Origin: Cognatishimia coralii
GTDB lineage: Bacteria; Pseudomonadota; Alphaproteobacteria; Rhodobacterales; Rhodobacteraceae
DNA length: 64,000 nucleotides
Assembly (NCBI RefSeq): GCF_037478305.1
Contig: NZ_JBBGAZ010000006.1
Span: forward strand, 124,001-188,000
Reading direction: 5' to 3'
How positions within the stretch are numbered: the stretch's first letter is position 1; every line of letters starts with the position of its first letter. Under the pieces are notes generated by a model. It did not search any database and was not told the DNA's origin. It worked only from the letters and a program-made list of their open reading frames with translations. Below are positions 52,012-60,525 of this stretch, in pieces. The position numbers were made by a program, and so were the translations under genes.

Positions 52012-52749
52012 TTGGACTTTCAGTTTTTTGTGATTTTGAGCCTCGCGGTGCTTTTTGCGGGGATCTCCAAAGGTGGCTTTGGTGGGGGCGTGGCCTTCGT
52101 CAGCTCTGCGATTCTTGCGATCATATTGCCGCCGACGATGGCCATCGGGATCATGTTGCCGCTGTTGATGGTGATGGATGTGGCCAGCGTTGGCCCTTTT
52201 TGGAAACGCTGGGATCCCGAGGCCGCGAGGGTGTTGATCTTGGGCGGCATTCCGGGCGTCTTTGCTGGCGCGGCTTTCATCACCTACACCAACGACGACG
52301 TCCTCAGGTTTCTAATCGGGGCAATTTCTTTGGGGTTTGTCCTCTGGAGCATGTTGCCCAAAGCCGCCGTCGCGACGCGGCGATTTTCGGCCAAAGTCGG
52401 CTATGGCGCCGGCTTCGCCTCTGGGTTCACCAGTTTTGTCTCTCATGCTGGGGGGCCACCAGCGGCGATGTATCTCTTGGGGCAGCGATTTGACAAAACA
52501 ACCTACCATGCCACGGCAATCGTAGTTTTCTGGGCAATCAATGCACTCAAGGCCATTCCCTATGGGTTCTTGGGCTTCTTTACCTTGGAAACCCTGACGC
52601 TCGACCTATACATGATCCCCTTTGCTTTGGTTGGCGTTTATCTTGGCGTCAAGGCGCACCACATGGTGTCAGATCGCGTCTTCTTTGGATTGACCTATCT
52701 TTTGCTTGCTGGGGCGGGGTGCAAATTGATTTGGGACGCGTTGACATGA
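52012..52749 (+). CDS. TauE/SafE family sulfite/organosulfonate exporter-like protein
   Basis: A 245-residue membrane protein with about eight helices. The N-terminal SLAVLFAGISKGGFGGGVAF and later GFTSFVSHAGGPPAAMYLL motifs define the TauE/SafE (DUF81) family, two related halves. Members export sulfite or organic anions; the substrate here is unknown. TTG start with GAGGTGAGA upstream. ATGA overlap with the acetyltransferase gene. Confidence 0.88.
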   Translation: MDFQFFVILSLAVLFAGISKGGFGGGVAFVSSAILAIILPPTMAIGIMLPLLMVMDVASVGPFWKRWDPEAARVLILGGIPGVFAGAAFITYTNDDVLRFLIGAISLGFVLWSMLPKAAVATRRFSAKVGYGAGFASGFTSFVSHAGGPPAAMYLLGQRFDKTTYHATAIVVFWAINALKAIPYGFLGFFTLETLTLDLYMIPFALVGVYLGVKAHHMVSDRVFFGLTYLLLAGAGCKLIWDALT

Positions 52750-53183
52750 CCGTGCGGGTTTTAACGGAACAGGACTGGCCTGCAGCAGCGCGGCTTTATG
52801 CACAGCTGAATACGAAGGCCTCATTTGTGGCGGATGCCAAGGCGCAGGCTAATTTTGCAAAAGTCTTGAGGCATGATGGGACTTTCATCTACGGCGCGCA
52901 TCTGAACGGAGAGGTGCAGGCAATGGCCACGCTGCATCTGATGCCGAATGTCACCTATGGGGGTCGTCCCTATGGCCTGATCGAAAACGTGGTGTCTGAC
53001 AAAGCCGCAAGAGGACTGGGACTAGCACGTGCCGAAATGGAGGCCGCGATTGAGGAGGCGTGGCTGGCAAACGCCTATAAAGTCATGTTGCTTACGGGGC
53101 AGCAAAACGAAGCCGTTGGGTTCTACGAAAAGATGGGGTTCTCGAGTGACGATAAAATCGGGATGATCCTGCGACGTCCCTAG
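52746..53183 (+). CDS. GNAT-family N-acetyltransferase
   Basis: A 145-residue acyltransferase. It shows VAIATLHLMPNVTYGGRPYGL-type strands (AMATLHLMPNVTYGGRPYGL), ENVVSDKAARGLGLARAEME (acetyl-CoA pyrophosphate loop, here RGLGLA) and a C-terminal YEKMGFSSDDKIGM. Substrate unknown. The start overlaps the exporter stop by ATGA, so the two may act on one metabolite. Confidence 0.85.
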   Translation: MTVRVLTEQDWPAAARLYAQLNTKASFVADAKAQANFAKVLRHDGTFIYGAHLNGEVQAMATLHLMPNVTYGGRPYGLIENVVSDKAARGLGLARAEMEAAIEEAWLANAYKVMLLTGQQNEAVGFYEKMGFSSDDKIGMILRRP

Positions 53184-53188
53184 CGTCA

Positions 53189-53207
53189 TTTTCTGCGATG
53201 CAGAAAA
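53189..53207. other. Hairpin upstream of the CitE-like gene
   Basis: TTTTCTGC-GAT-GCAGAAAA is a perfect 8-bp inverted repeat with a 3-base loop, just after the acetyltransferase stop and 65 bases before the CitE-like start. It could be a weak terminator or an operator. Confidence 0.35.
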
Positions 53208-53271
53208 ACCGCTTGCGTTCTTTCCGTAAAAATAGTCAAAGCTATGCGCAACATTATTGCGAGAGGAAATC

Positions 53272-54126
53272 ATGACCCAGCGCGCGCACCCATATCGCTC
53301 TGTTCTTTACGTTCCAGCGTCCAACGCCCGGGCCATGGAGAAGGTAAAGACTTTGGCCATCGACGCCATCATATTTGACCTCGAAGACGCCGTCGCACCG
53401 GATCAAAAGGTTCCTGCGCGTGACACGCTGGCCGCGGCATTGGCTGAGGGTGGCTATGGCAACCGTCAACGCATTGTGCGGATCAATGATCTCTCGACCG
53501 AATGGGGCGTTGCAGATGCCGAAGCCGTCGCGAAACTGGACTGCGACGCCGTGCTCTTGCCCAAAGTCGAAAGCGCAGCGCAGGTTAAAGCGCTGGCCGA
53601 CATCACCGGAGATCTGCCAATTTGGGCCATGATGGAAACGCCTCTGGGCATGCTGAATGCCGCTGAAATCGGCGCGCATCCGAAACTTGAGGGCATGGTC
53701 ATGGGCACCAATGACCTCGCCAAGGAACTGCAAAGCCGCTTCCGTCCCGATCGTCTGCCAATGCAAGCGGGGCTAGGTCTCTGCCTGCTCGCGGCCAAAG
53801 CGCACGGTGTGACCATTGTGGACGGCGTCTACAATGCCTTCAAAGACACCGAGGGCCTTGCAGCGGAATGTGAACAGGGCCGCGACATGGGCTTTGACGG
53901 CAAAACCCTGATCCACCCTGCACAGGTCGAGGTCGCCAATACAGCTTTCGCCCCGACCGACGCCGAGATCGATCTCGCCACCCGCCAGATCGCCGCCTTT
54001 GAGGAAGCCGAAGCCGCTGGAACCGGCGTCGCGGTCGTCGATGGCAAGATCGTTGAGAATCTCCACGTCGTCACCGCGCGTGAGATTTTGTCGAAAGCGG
54101 ATGCAATCGCGGCTCTAAGCGCCTAA
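53272..54126 (+). CDS. mcl2: CitE-like HpcH/HpaI lyase, probable (3S)-malyl-CoA thioesterase
   Basis: A 284-residue TIM-barrel protein of the CitE group. RSVLYVPASNARAMEKVKTL, IIFDLEDAVAP (metal-binding Glu/Asp), MMETPLGMLNAAEI and KTLIHPAQVEVANTAF are the family signatures. It is first of a four-gene run ending in mesaconyl-CoA hydratase. In Rhodobacter sphaeroides the gene I recall in this place encodes malyl-CoA thioesterase (Mcl2), the second half of the apparent malate synthase. That assignment is inference; a beta-methylmalyl-CoA lyase is the alternative. ATG 53272 has GAGAGGAAA upstream. Confidence 0.75.
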   Translation: MTQRAHPYRSVLYVPASNARAMEKVKTLAIDAIIFDLEDAVAPDQKVPARDTLAAALAEGGYGNRQRIVRINDLSTEWGVADAEAVAKLDCDAVLLPKVESAAQVKALADITGDLPIWAMMETPLGMLNAAEIGAHPKLEGMVMGTNDLAKELQSRFRPDRLPMQAGLGLCLLAAKAHGVTIVDGVYNAFKDTEGLAAECEQGRDMGFDGKTLIHPAQVEVANTAFAPTDAEIDLATRQIAAFEEAEAAGTGVAVVDGKIVENLHVVTAREILSKADAIAALSA

Positions 54127-54159
54127 CTCTTAACCCGTACCAAAAGGGGAGGGTTAACG

Positions 54160-54708
54160 ATGACATTGCTGATACTTGGCGTTCTGCTCTGGAGCTTTGC
54201 GCATTTCTTCAAACGGATCGCGCCGGGTGCGCGTGCGTCCATGGGCAATCGCGGCTCGGGATTGGTCGCGCTGACCTTGCTTGTGTCGATCGTTCTGATG
54301 GTCATAGGTTATCGCGGCGCAGACAGCACATTCCTGTGGGATCGCCCAAGCTGGGGTGGTCCGGTCAATAATCTGCTGATGGTCATCGCGATCTATTTGG
54401 TCACGCCCGGCCCCAAACGAGGCGCTCTGTTTTATCGCATGCGTCACCCGATGCTGACTGGCTTCCTGATCTGGACCGTCTCGCATCTTTTTGTCAACGG
54501 CGACAGCGCCTCCTTGGTCTTGTTCGGAGGCCTCGGCCTTTGGGCCTTGGCGACCATGCGCACCATCAACCGCTCTGAACCCGATTGGACGCCCAATGAA
54601 AAAGGTGCGCTCTCCAAAGACATCATGTTCTTTGCCGTCGCCATCGTCCTGACCGGCCTTATCGGAGCGGTGCATTCCCTCTTTGGCCTGACCCCATTCG
54701 GAGCATAA
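54160..54708 (+). CDS. NnrU-family membrane protein
   Basis: A 182-residue protein with about five hydrophobic helices (1-15, 36-56, 72-88, 103-130, 150-172). FAHFFKRIAPGARASMG and YRMRHPMLTGFLIWTVSHL fit the NnrU family, originally linked to nitric-oxide/nitrite metabolism but also found with carotenoid isomerases. No denitrification gene is in the window. It lies between the CitE-like gene and DUF1737 in one operon. Confidence 0.8.
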   Translation: MTLLILGVLLWSFAHFFKRIAPGARASMGNRGSGLVALTLLVSIVLMVIGYRGADSTFLWDRPSWGGPVNNLLMVIAIYLVTPGPKRGALFYRMRHPMLTGFLIWTVSHLFVNGDSASLVLFGGLGLWALATMRTINRSEPDWTPNEKGALSKDIMFFAVAIVLTGLIGAVHSLFGLTPFGA

Positions 54709-54712
54709 CCCC

Positions 54713-54916
54713 ATGAAACTCTATCGCTTCCTGTCTGAAGACGACACATCTGCCTTCTGCCACAAAGTGACCGCTGCCCTAAACAAAGGCTGGGAACTGC
54801 AGGGCGAGCCCGTTTACGCTTTCGATACCGCGCGTGGTGTCATGCGCTGCGGGCAGGCTGTCGTCAAAGAGGTAGAGGGCACCTACACGCCAGAGACCAA
54901 ACTCGGAGACCACTAA
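54713..54916 (+). CDS. DUF1737 family protein
   Basis: A 67-residue soluble protein. The pattern MKLYRFLSEDDTSAFCHKVT, followed by AALNKGWELQGEPVYAFDTA, is the DUF1737 motif. Function unknown. The last base of its TAA stop is the first base of the mch ATG. Confidence 0.85.
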   Translation: MKLYRFLSEDDTSAFCHKVTAALNKGWELQGEPVYAFDTARGVMRCGQAVVKEVEGTYTPETKLGDH

Positions 54917-55947
54917 TGGCCAAGACCAACGCCGGACGCTTTTTCGAAGACTACAAAGTCGGGGACGTCATCCATCACGCAGTGCCCCGTACTGTGTCGG
55001 GGGGCGAGCGCGCCATGTATCACGCTTTGTACCCTGCGCGGCATGCTCTCTATTCTTCAGACGAATTCGCGCGGGCTTCTGGTCTTCCGGCGTCGCCAAT
55101 CGATGATCTGGCGGCGTTTCATGTGGTCTTCGGCAAGACAGTGCCGGATGTGTCGCTGAACGCGGTTGCAAACCTTGGCTATGCCGAGGGCCGTTGGCTG
55201 AAACCGGTCTATGAAGGCGACACGCTGCGGTCCACCTCTGAGGTGATCGGGGTCAAGCAGAACTCTAATGGCAAATCCGGCGTGGTCTATGTCCGTACGC
55301 GCGGCCTGAACCAGCGCGACGAAGTGGTCATGGAATATGTCCGCTGGGTCATGGTGCGCAAAAAGGATCTGGATGCACCAGCGCCCGAGACCTTGATCCC
55401 AGAGCTGTCCAAAGTCATCGACCCCAAGGATTTGGTCATCCCAGAGGGGCTCGATTTCACGGGTTATGATTTCACGTTGGCGGGCGAGGCCCATCGCTGG
55501 GGCGACTATGAAGTCGGCGAGACCATCGACCACGTCGACGGCGTCACCATTGAAGAAGCCGAACACATGATGGCCACGCGCCTCTGGCAGAACACCGCCA
55601 AAGTGCATTTCGACAGCACCGCGCGGCCCGATGGCACGCGTCTGATTTATGGCGGTCACGTGATTTCCATGGCGCGGGCGCTGTCATTCAACGGTCTGGC
55701 CAACGCGCAGATGATCGTGGGGCTCAATGGCGGCGCGCACGCGAACCCCTGTCTGTCTGGCATGACCGTTCGCGCTTGGTCCGAAGTTCTGGATAAGGCG
55801 GAGACCTCGGCACCTGGTGTCGGGGCGATCCGTTTGCGTCTTGTGGCGACTAAGGGCGGCACGCCGTTTGAGCTGAAAGGCGAAGATGGCAAATACCTGC
55901 CTGACGTGCTTCTGGATCTGGACTATTGGGCCTTGATGCCGATCTGA
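54916..55947 (+). CDS. mch: Mesaconyl-CoA hydratase (MaoC-fold)
   Basis: A 343-residue double hot-dog (MaoC-like) hydratase interconverting mesaconyl-C1-CoA and beta-methylmalyl-CoA in the ethylmalonyl-CoA pathway. The N-terminus TNAGRFFEDYKVGDVIHHAV and the repeats HALYPARHALYSSDEFARAS and VFGKTVPDVSLNAVANLGYA are as I remember for the Rhodobacter enzyme of this length. The second half carries AHRWGDYEVGETIDHVDGVT. One-base overlap with DUF1737. Together with the CitE-like gene, ecm and phaAB it completes most of the pathway visible here; ccr and mcd are not in the window. Confidence 0.9.
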   Translation: MAKTNAGRFFEDYKVGDVIHHAVPRTVSGGERAMYHALYPARHALYSSDEFARASGLPASPIDDLAAFHVVFGKTVPDVSLNAVANLGYAEGRWLKPVYEGDTLRSTSEVIGVKQNSNGKSGVVYVRTRGLNQRDEVVMEYVRWVMVRKKDLDAPAPETLIPELSKVIDPKDLVIPEGLDFTGYDFTLAGEAHRWGDYEVGETIDHVDGVTIEEAEHMMATRLWQNTAKVHFDSTARPDGTRLIYGGHVISMARALSFNGLANAQMIVGLNGGAHANPCLSGMTVRAWSEVLDKAETSAPGVGAIRLRLVATKGGTPFELKGEDGKYLPDVLLDLDYWALMPI

Positions 55948-56000
55948 CCGATCACGAAAAGTTTTCGCCGCAAAGTTCGGATGCCCGCTAGGCTCTGACT

Positions 56001-56666
56001 ATGCGGCGAGCCTTAGCGACTTTCATCACCTGCCTTCTTGGCTTTACGTCTCAGGCGAAGGCCTGCGATGTGGCGTTGCTTTTGGCGGTGGACGTTTCGG
56101 GTAGCGTCGACCCAAGTGAATACCGGATACAGATGGGCGGTCTCAGTGCCGCCTTGCGCGATGGTTTGGTGTCCGAGGCCCTTGTGGTCGGGCAGGCCAA
56201 CGTTGCCCTCATGCAATGGAGCGGCAGCTCGCGGCAGGAAATCTCTCTGCCATGGTTCGCGATCCGTGATTTTGAGGATGTCGAGAGTTTTGCACGCATG
56301 GTCGACGAGACCCCACGCCTTTGGCGGAATTACTCCACGGCCATTGGTGAAGCGCTTTTGCTTGGTTTGGAAACAATGCAAACCGCGCCGGACTGCGATC
56401 GACTGGTCATCGATGTGTCCGGCGATGGCGAGTCAAACGAGGGCGTGGTGCCGCAGGACGTAAAACCTTTGATGGCGCGTGCAGGGATCACGGTGAATGG
56501 CTTGGTCATCGACACGCGCAATGAAGGTATCCTTGACTACTACAGGTCCAACGTCATCACGGGGCAGGAGTCCTTTGTTGTGTCTGCCAATAGTTTTGAC
56601 GAATACCCCGACCGAATCCGCGAAAAGCTGATCCGTGAGCTCACAAAACAATTTGCTGCTCGGTAG
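56001..56666 (+). CDS. DUF1194 von Willebrand A-like secreted protein
   Basis: A 221-residue protein with a signal peptide (about residues 1-21) and a VWA-type fold. The MIDAS-like motif DVSGSVDPSEY follows strand LLLAVDVSGS, and DVSGDGESNEG and VIDTRNEGILDYYRSNVITG are DUF1194 signatures. Usually periplasmic and of unknown role. It follows mch by 53 bases and precedes the sdh regulatory region. Confidence 0.85.
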   Translation: MRRALATFITCLLGFTSQAKACDVALLLAVDVSGSVDPSEYRIQMGGLSAALRDGLVSEALVVGQANVALMQWSGSSRQEISLPWFAIRDFEDVESFARMVDETPRLWRNYSTAIGEALLLGLETMQTAPDCDRLVIDVSGDGESNEGVVPQDVKPLMARAGITVNGLVIDTRNEGILDYYRSNVITGQESFVVSANSFDEYPDRIREKLIRELTKQFAAR

Positions 56667-56676
56667 TTGTCTTGTT

Positions 56677-56817
56677 TGTGATCACATAATCTGCAAAATT
56701 AGATGCGTATAAATACTGTTTAAAATATGAGATTTGGCGTTGGTCTCCTGTAGTATTTGTGTCGGGAATTGAGAGTGCAGGCTATTTGTGATCGCATTTA
56801 AAATGTGCGTGATCACA
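56677..56817. promoter_or_regulatory. TGTGATCACA operators upstream of sdhC
   Basis: Three copies: TGTGATCACA at 56677-56686, TGTGATCGCA (one mismatch) at 56787-56796 and CGTGATCACA (one mismatch) at 56808-56817. The last two have centres 21 bp apart, exactly as the sucC pair, and lie 135-165 bases before the sdhC start. They are in the 285-base gap 56667-56951, which otherwise holds only AT-rich sequence (AAAATATGAGATTT) and no gene. Confidence 0.75.
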
Positions 56818-56951
56818 AAATGACGGATTTCGCGCCTAATTTTGATTTTTTAACCAAACTCTAGCGCTAACCGTTAAAAAACGACGCCTCGAAACGTGAC
56901 TCCGGCGCAAATTTCGCTAGAACAGTCCCAAAGGACCTGAAAGGAGTCACC

Positions 56952-57338
56952 ATGGCAGATGTGAATCGCGGCAATCGCCCGCTTTCGCCCCACCTTACGA
57001 TCTATAGACCCCAACTGACGTCCGTCTCTTCGATCATGGTGCGTATTACCGGCATTATCGCTCTGGGCGCGGCTCTGATTGTTGTGGCGTGGCTCTTGGC
57101 AGCGGCAACCTCTGAAAGCGCGTTTGACGTGATGGAGGATCTGCTGGACAGCTGGATCGGAGCCGTGGTTCTGCTCGGTGCCACCTGGTCGCTGTTTTAC
57201 CACATGCTGGGCCGTCTGCGTCACGTGCTCTGGGACTTCGGCTACTGCCTTGAGGTCTCTGTGTCCGAGAAACTGGCCATCGGCATGTTTGCTCTGGCCA
57301 CCATCCTGACCGCGCTTGTCGCTTTGGTCATCTGCTAA
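56952..57338 (+). CDS. sdhC: Succinate dehydrogenase cytochrome b556 subunit
   Basis: A 128-residue membrane subunit with three helices (about 31-52, 66-88 and 105-127). RPLSPHLTIYRPQLTSVSSI carries the quinone-site Ser and Arg, and FYHMLGRLRHVLWD the heme-ligand histidines. AAAGGAGTCACC is a strong ribosome site. First gene of the sdh operon. Confidence 0.95.
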   Translation: MADVNRGNRPLSPHLTIYRPQLTSVSSIMVRITGIIALGAALIVVAWLLAAATSESAFDVMEDLLDSWIGAVVLLGATWSLFYHMLGRLRHVLWDFGYCLEVSVSEKLAIGMFALATILTALVALVIC

Positions 57339-57352
57339 GCGAGGGATAAATC

Positions 57353-57724
57353 ATGCGGTATTTGACAGATAGAAAACGCGCGCAGGGTCTTGGCGCTGGT
57401 CGTGAAGGCACGCATCACCATTGGCAAGCGATGGTCAGCTCGATCCTTTTGGTCTTTTTGGTTCCAGCTTTCGTGATCACCTTCGCCATGGGGCTCGACA
57501 GCGACTACCAAGAGGTCATCGCCTTTTACAGCCAACCTCTGCCAGCGCTGATCACCGGCATTTCGCTGGTCGTCATCGTGTTGCACCTGATGAACGAGGC
57601 CAATGTGGCGGTCGAAGACTATGTCCACGGCGTGGCTGAAAAACTGACCCTCATCGCCGTAAAGGCATTCTCTTACACGCTGATCGCGGTGGGCCTTTTC
57701 GCCCTCGCTAAGATCGCACTCTAA
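57353..57724 (+). CDS. sdhD: Succinate dehydrogenase hydrophobic membrane anchor
   Basis: A 123-residue protein with three hydrophobic helices (about 24-47, 58-80 and 98-121). GAGREGTHHHWQAMVSSIL at the N-terminus and LLHLMNEANVAVEDYVHG-like sequence (VLHLMNEANVAVEDYVHG) with the heme/quinone residues fit the alphaproteobacterial SdhD. Fourteen bases after sdhC. Confidence 0.93.
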   Translation: MRYLTDRKRAQGLGAGREGTHHHWQAMVSSILLVFLVPAFVITFAMGLDSDYQEVIAFYSQPLPALITGISLVVIVLHLMNEANVAVEDYVHGVAEKLTLIAVKAFSYTLIAVGLFALAKIAL

Positions 57725-57743
57725 GTCACCGGAGTTTCAAACG

Positions 57744-59555
57744 ATGGCAGCATATGAATATGAAACCCACGAATATGACGTCGTGGTTGTCGGTGCCGGT
57801 GGCGCGGGTCTGCGCGCGACGTTGGGCATGGCAGAACAGGGTCTGCGTACGGCCTGTGTGACCAAGGTTTTCCCAACCCGCTCGCACACTGTTGCAGCGC
57901 AGGGTGGCATTGCGGCGTCCTTGGGCAATATGGGCCCGGACAGCTGGCAGTGGCACATGTATGACACGGTCAAAGGCTCTGACTGGCTGGGCGACACCGA
58001 CGCGATGGAATACCTCGCGCGCGAAGCCCCCAAGGCGGTTTATGAGCTGGATCACTATGGCGTGCCGTTCTCGCGGACTGAGGAAGGCAAGATCTATCAG
58101 CGTCCGTTTGGTGGTCACACCACTGAATTCGGCGAAGGCCCAGCGGTTCAGCGGACCTGTGCGGCCGCCGACCGGACTGGACACGCGATCCTGCATACGC
58201 TTTATGGGCAGTCTTTGAAAAACAACGCGGAATTCTATATCGAATATTTCGCGATCGATCTGCTGATGTCTGATGATGGCGAATGTCAGGGCGTTGTCTG
58301 CTGGAAACTGGACGACGGCACCATGCATGTCTTCCGCGCCAAGATGGTTGTTCTGGCAACCGGCGGCTATGGCCGTGCCTATTTCTCGGCGACCTCTGCC
58401 CACACCTGCACCGGCGACGGCGGCGGGATGGTTATGCGCGCAGGCCTGCCGATGCAGGACCTCGAATTCGTTCAGTTCCACCCAACCGGCATCTATGGCT
58501 CTGGCTGTCTGATCACCGAGGGCGCACGCGGCGAAGGCGGTTATCTGACCAACTCCGAAGGCGAGCGTTTCATGGAACGCTATGCACCAAACTACAAAGA
58601 CCTCGCGCCGCGCGACTACGTCTCGCGCTCCATGACCATGGAGATCCGCGAAGGCCGTGGTGTGGGTGCAGAGGGCGATCATATCTTCCTGAACCTCAAC
58701 CACCTGCCAGCCGATGCGCTGGCGGAACGTCTGCCGGGCATCTCTGAATCGGCCAAGATTTTCGCGGGTGTCGACGTCACCAAAGAGCCGATCCCGGTTC
58801 TGCCGACGGTTCACTACAATATGGGCGGTATTCCGACCAACTATTGGGGCGAAGTTCTCGACCCAACCGAGGACAACCCAACCAAGATCGTTCCCGGCCT
58901 GATGGCAGCGGGCGAAGCGGGCTGTGCGTCTGTTCACGGTGCGAACCGTCTGGGCTCGAACTCTCTGATCGACCTCGTGGTCTTTGGCCGAGCCGCCGCG
59001 ATCCGTGCCGGCCAAGTGGTCGACCGCGACGCGCCGGTGCCTACGCCGCCGCAGCATCAGATCGACAAGGCGTTTGAACGCTTTGACGCGCTGCGCTATG
59101 CGAAAGGGGCGATCCCGACCGCCGATCTGCGCCTTGAGATGCAGAAAACCATGCAGCGCGACGCAGCCGTTTTCCGGACCGCCAAGACCATGGCCGAAGG
59201 CGTCGAAGCCATGACCGAGATCGCGGGCAAGATGGGCGACCTCAAAGTCACCGATACCTCGCTGGTGTGGAACTCGGACCTCATGGAGACGCTGGAGCTG
59301 ACCAACCTCATGCCATCCGCGATTTCCACGATCGTGTCGGCTGAGGCGCGTAAGGAAAGCCGCGGAGCGCACGCGCACGAGGACTTCCCTGATCGTGACG
59401 ACGAAAACTGGCGTGTGCACACTGTCAGCCGCGTCGATGAGAGCGGCACCAAAGTCGATCTGTCCTATCGCCCGGTGATCACCGATCCTCTGACCACCGA
59501 GGACGAAGGCGGCATCGAGCTTAAGAAAATCGCGCCCAAAGCGCGGACCTTCTAA
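57744..59555 (+). CDS. sdhA: Succinate dehydrogenase flavoprotein subunit
   Basis: A 603-residue covalently FAD-linked subunit of complex II. FAD loop VVVGAGGAGLRATLGMAEQG, the flavinylated His in RSHTVAAQGGIAASLGN, substrate His/Arg in AEFGEGPAVQRT and HGANRLGSNSLIDLVVFGR at the C-terminal FAD side. Size normal (~588-603). Next gene follows by 18 bases, but it is not sdhB. Confidence 0.97.
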   Translation: MAAYEYETHEYDVVVVGAGGAGLRATLGMAEQGLRTACVTKVFPTRSHTVAAQGGIAASLGNMGPDSWQWHMYDTVKGSDWLGDTDAMEYLAREAPKAVYELDHYGVPFSRTEEGKIYQRPFGGHTTEFGEGPAVQRTCAAADRTGHAILHTLYGQSLKNNAEFYIEYFAIDLLMSDDGECQGVVCWKLDDGTMHVFRAKMVVLATGGYGRAYFSATSAHTCTGDGGGMVMRAGLPMQDLEFVQFHPTGIYGSGCLITEGARGEGGYLTNSEGERFMERYAPNYKDLAPRDYVSRSMTMEIREGRGVGAEGDHIFLNLNHLPADALAERLPGISESAKIFAGVDVTKEPIPVLPTVHYNMGGIPTNYWGEVLDPTEDNPTKIVPGLMAAGEAGCASVHGANRLGSNSLIDLVVFGRAAAIRAGQVVDRDAPVPTPPQHQIDKAFERFDALRYAKGAIPTADLRLEMQKTMQRDAAVFRTAKTMAEGVEAMTEIAGKMGDLKVTDTSLVWNSDLMETLELTNLMPSAISTIVSAEARKESRGAHAHEDFPDRDDENWRVHTVSRVDESGTKVDLSYRPVITDPLTTEDEGGIELKKIAPKARTF

Positions 59556-59573
59556 GCGAGGCCGACGGACCCC

Positions 59574-60455
59574 ATGCGCGACCACGCGGATATCACCCTC
59601 TTTGAAAAGCTTGGCTACACGCCAAGCCGGGTGATCCGTGTGTTTGGCATGCGCCGCTCTGGCAACCATGCGCTGATCAATTGGCTGATGCGTAATGCGC
59701 CAGAGGTATCTGTCTTCATGAACAATTGTGCGCCGGGCAAATGTCCGGCGGACACCGCCAAAGCGCTTGAAATCGGAGAGCTGGGGCTGCCTTTGGGTGA
59801 AGCCTCGGTGGCCGAATACTGCGCCGAAGTGGATGACGGCGGCGTGCTGATCATCTCGTATGAGGACTTCATGCCAGACCCGCATGAGCCTCTGGCTGCG
59901 GTGACCAAGGGCTTGCCAGACGACGTCGAGTGTCTGGACCTGGTCTTGTTCCGTGGCTTTATGAACTGGTCCGCGTCCTTGCTGCGCAAGCTGCAGAACA
60001 ACGACGTCCACGACATGTTCTCGCGCCTTCGGACGATGATCAATGCGATGGATCGTTACACCGAAGGTCTTGAGCTGGTTCAGGAAACTCCTGCGCGGAT
60101 CCGTCCGGTCAGCTATGACCGCTGGGTCAGCCGTGCGAAATATCGCGCCAGCATCCTGCGAGCGCTCGGCTTTGAGCAAAAAGACAACAGCCTCGGGGCG
60201 GTGCAGCCCTATGGCGGCGGGTCGTCTTTCCAGAAGGACGTGAAGGCGGCCAAAGACCTCGCCCCGCATGAGCGCTGGCATCTGATGGTCAACAACGCTG
60301 AATATCAGTTGCTGCTTTTGACCGCGTCCCAGCACAACGAGTTGGTCGAGCTGATGGTTGATCTCATGCCGCAGGACGCGGCACTTCTTAAGGGGTATCT
60401 GGCGCAGGCCCGCTTCCCCTATCATGTACAATTGGCCGAAGGTGACGAGACATGA
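59574..60455 (+). CDS. Sulfotransferase-like P-loop protein inside the sdh operon
   Basis: A 293-residue soluble protein between sdhA and sdhB. VIRVFGMRRSGNHALINWLM (residues 20-39) resembles the 5'-phosphosulfate loop of PAPS-dependent sulfotransferases (GxxRSGNTxL); RIRPVSYDRWVSRAKYRASI and YGGGSSFQ (about 213-220) may be the 3'-phosphate side. It has no signal peptide or membrane helix. It starts 18 bases after the sdhA stop and is transcribed with the operon; sdhB follows 70 bases after its stop. Function and substrate unknown, and the family call is pattern-based. Confidence 0.6.
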   Translation: MRDHADITLFEKLGYTPSRVIRVFGMRRSGNHALINWLMRNAPEVSVFMNNCAPGKCPADTAKALEIGELGLPLGEASVAEYCAEVDDGGVLIISYEDFMPDPHEPLAAVTKGLPDDVECLDLVLFRGFMNWSASLLRKLQNNDVHDMFSRLRTMINAMDRYTEGLELVQETPARIRPVSYDRWVSRAKYRASILRALGFEQKDNSLGAVQPYGGGSSFQKDVKAAKDLAPHERWHLMVNNAEYQLLLLTASQHNELVELMVDLMPQDAALLKGYLAQARFPYHVQLAEGDET

Positions 60456-60525
60456 TCCGCATCTTGGCATTCCCCCTTTCCACCAACGCGCGTCCCGCGC
60501 CGCAGGCAAGCTAAGGAGACGACTG

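Noticed and set aside
60452..60514. A 20-codon ORF overlapping the sulfotransferase-like stop (ATGA) upstream of sdhB
   Set aside because: Too short and without features to support; may simply be leader sequence of sdhB.
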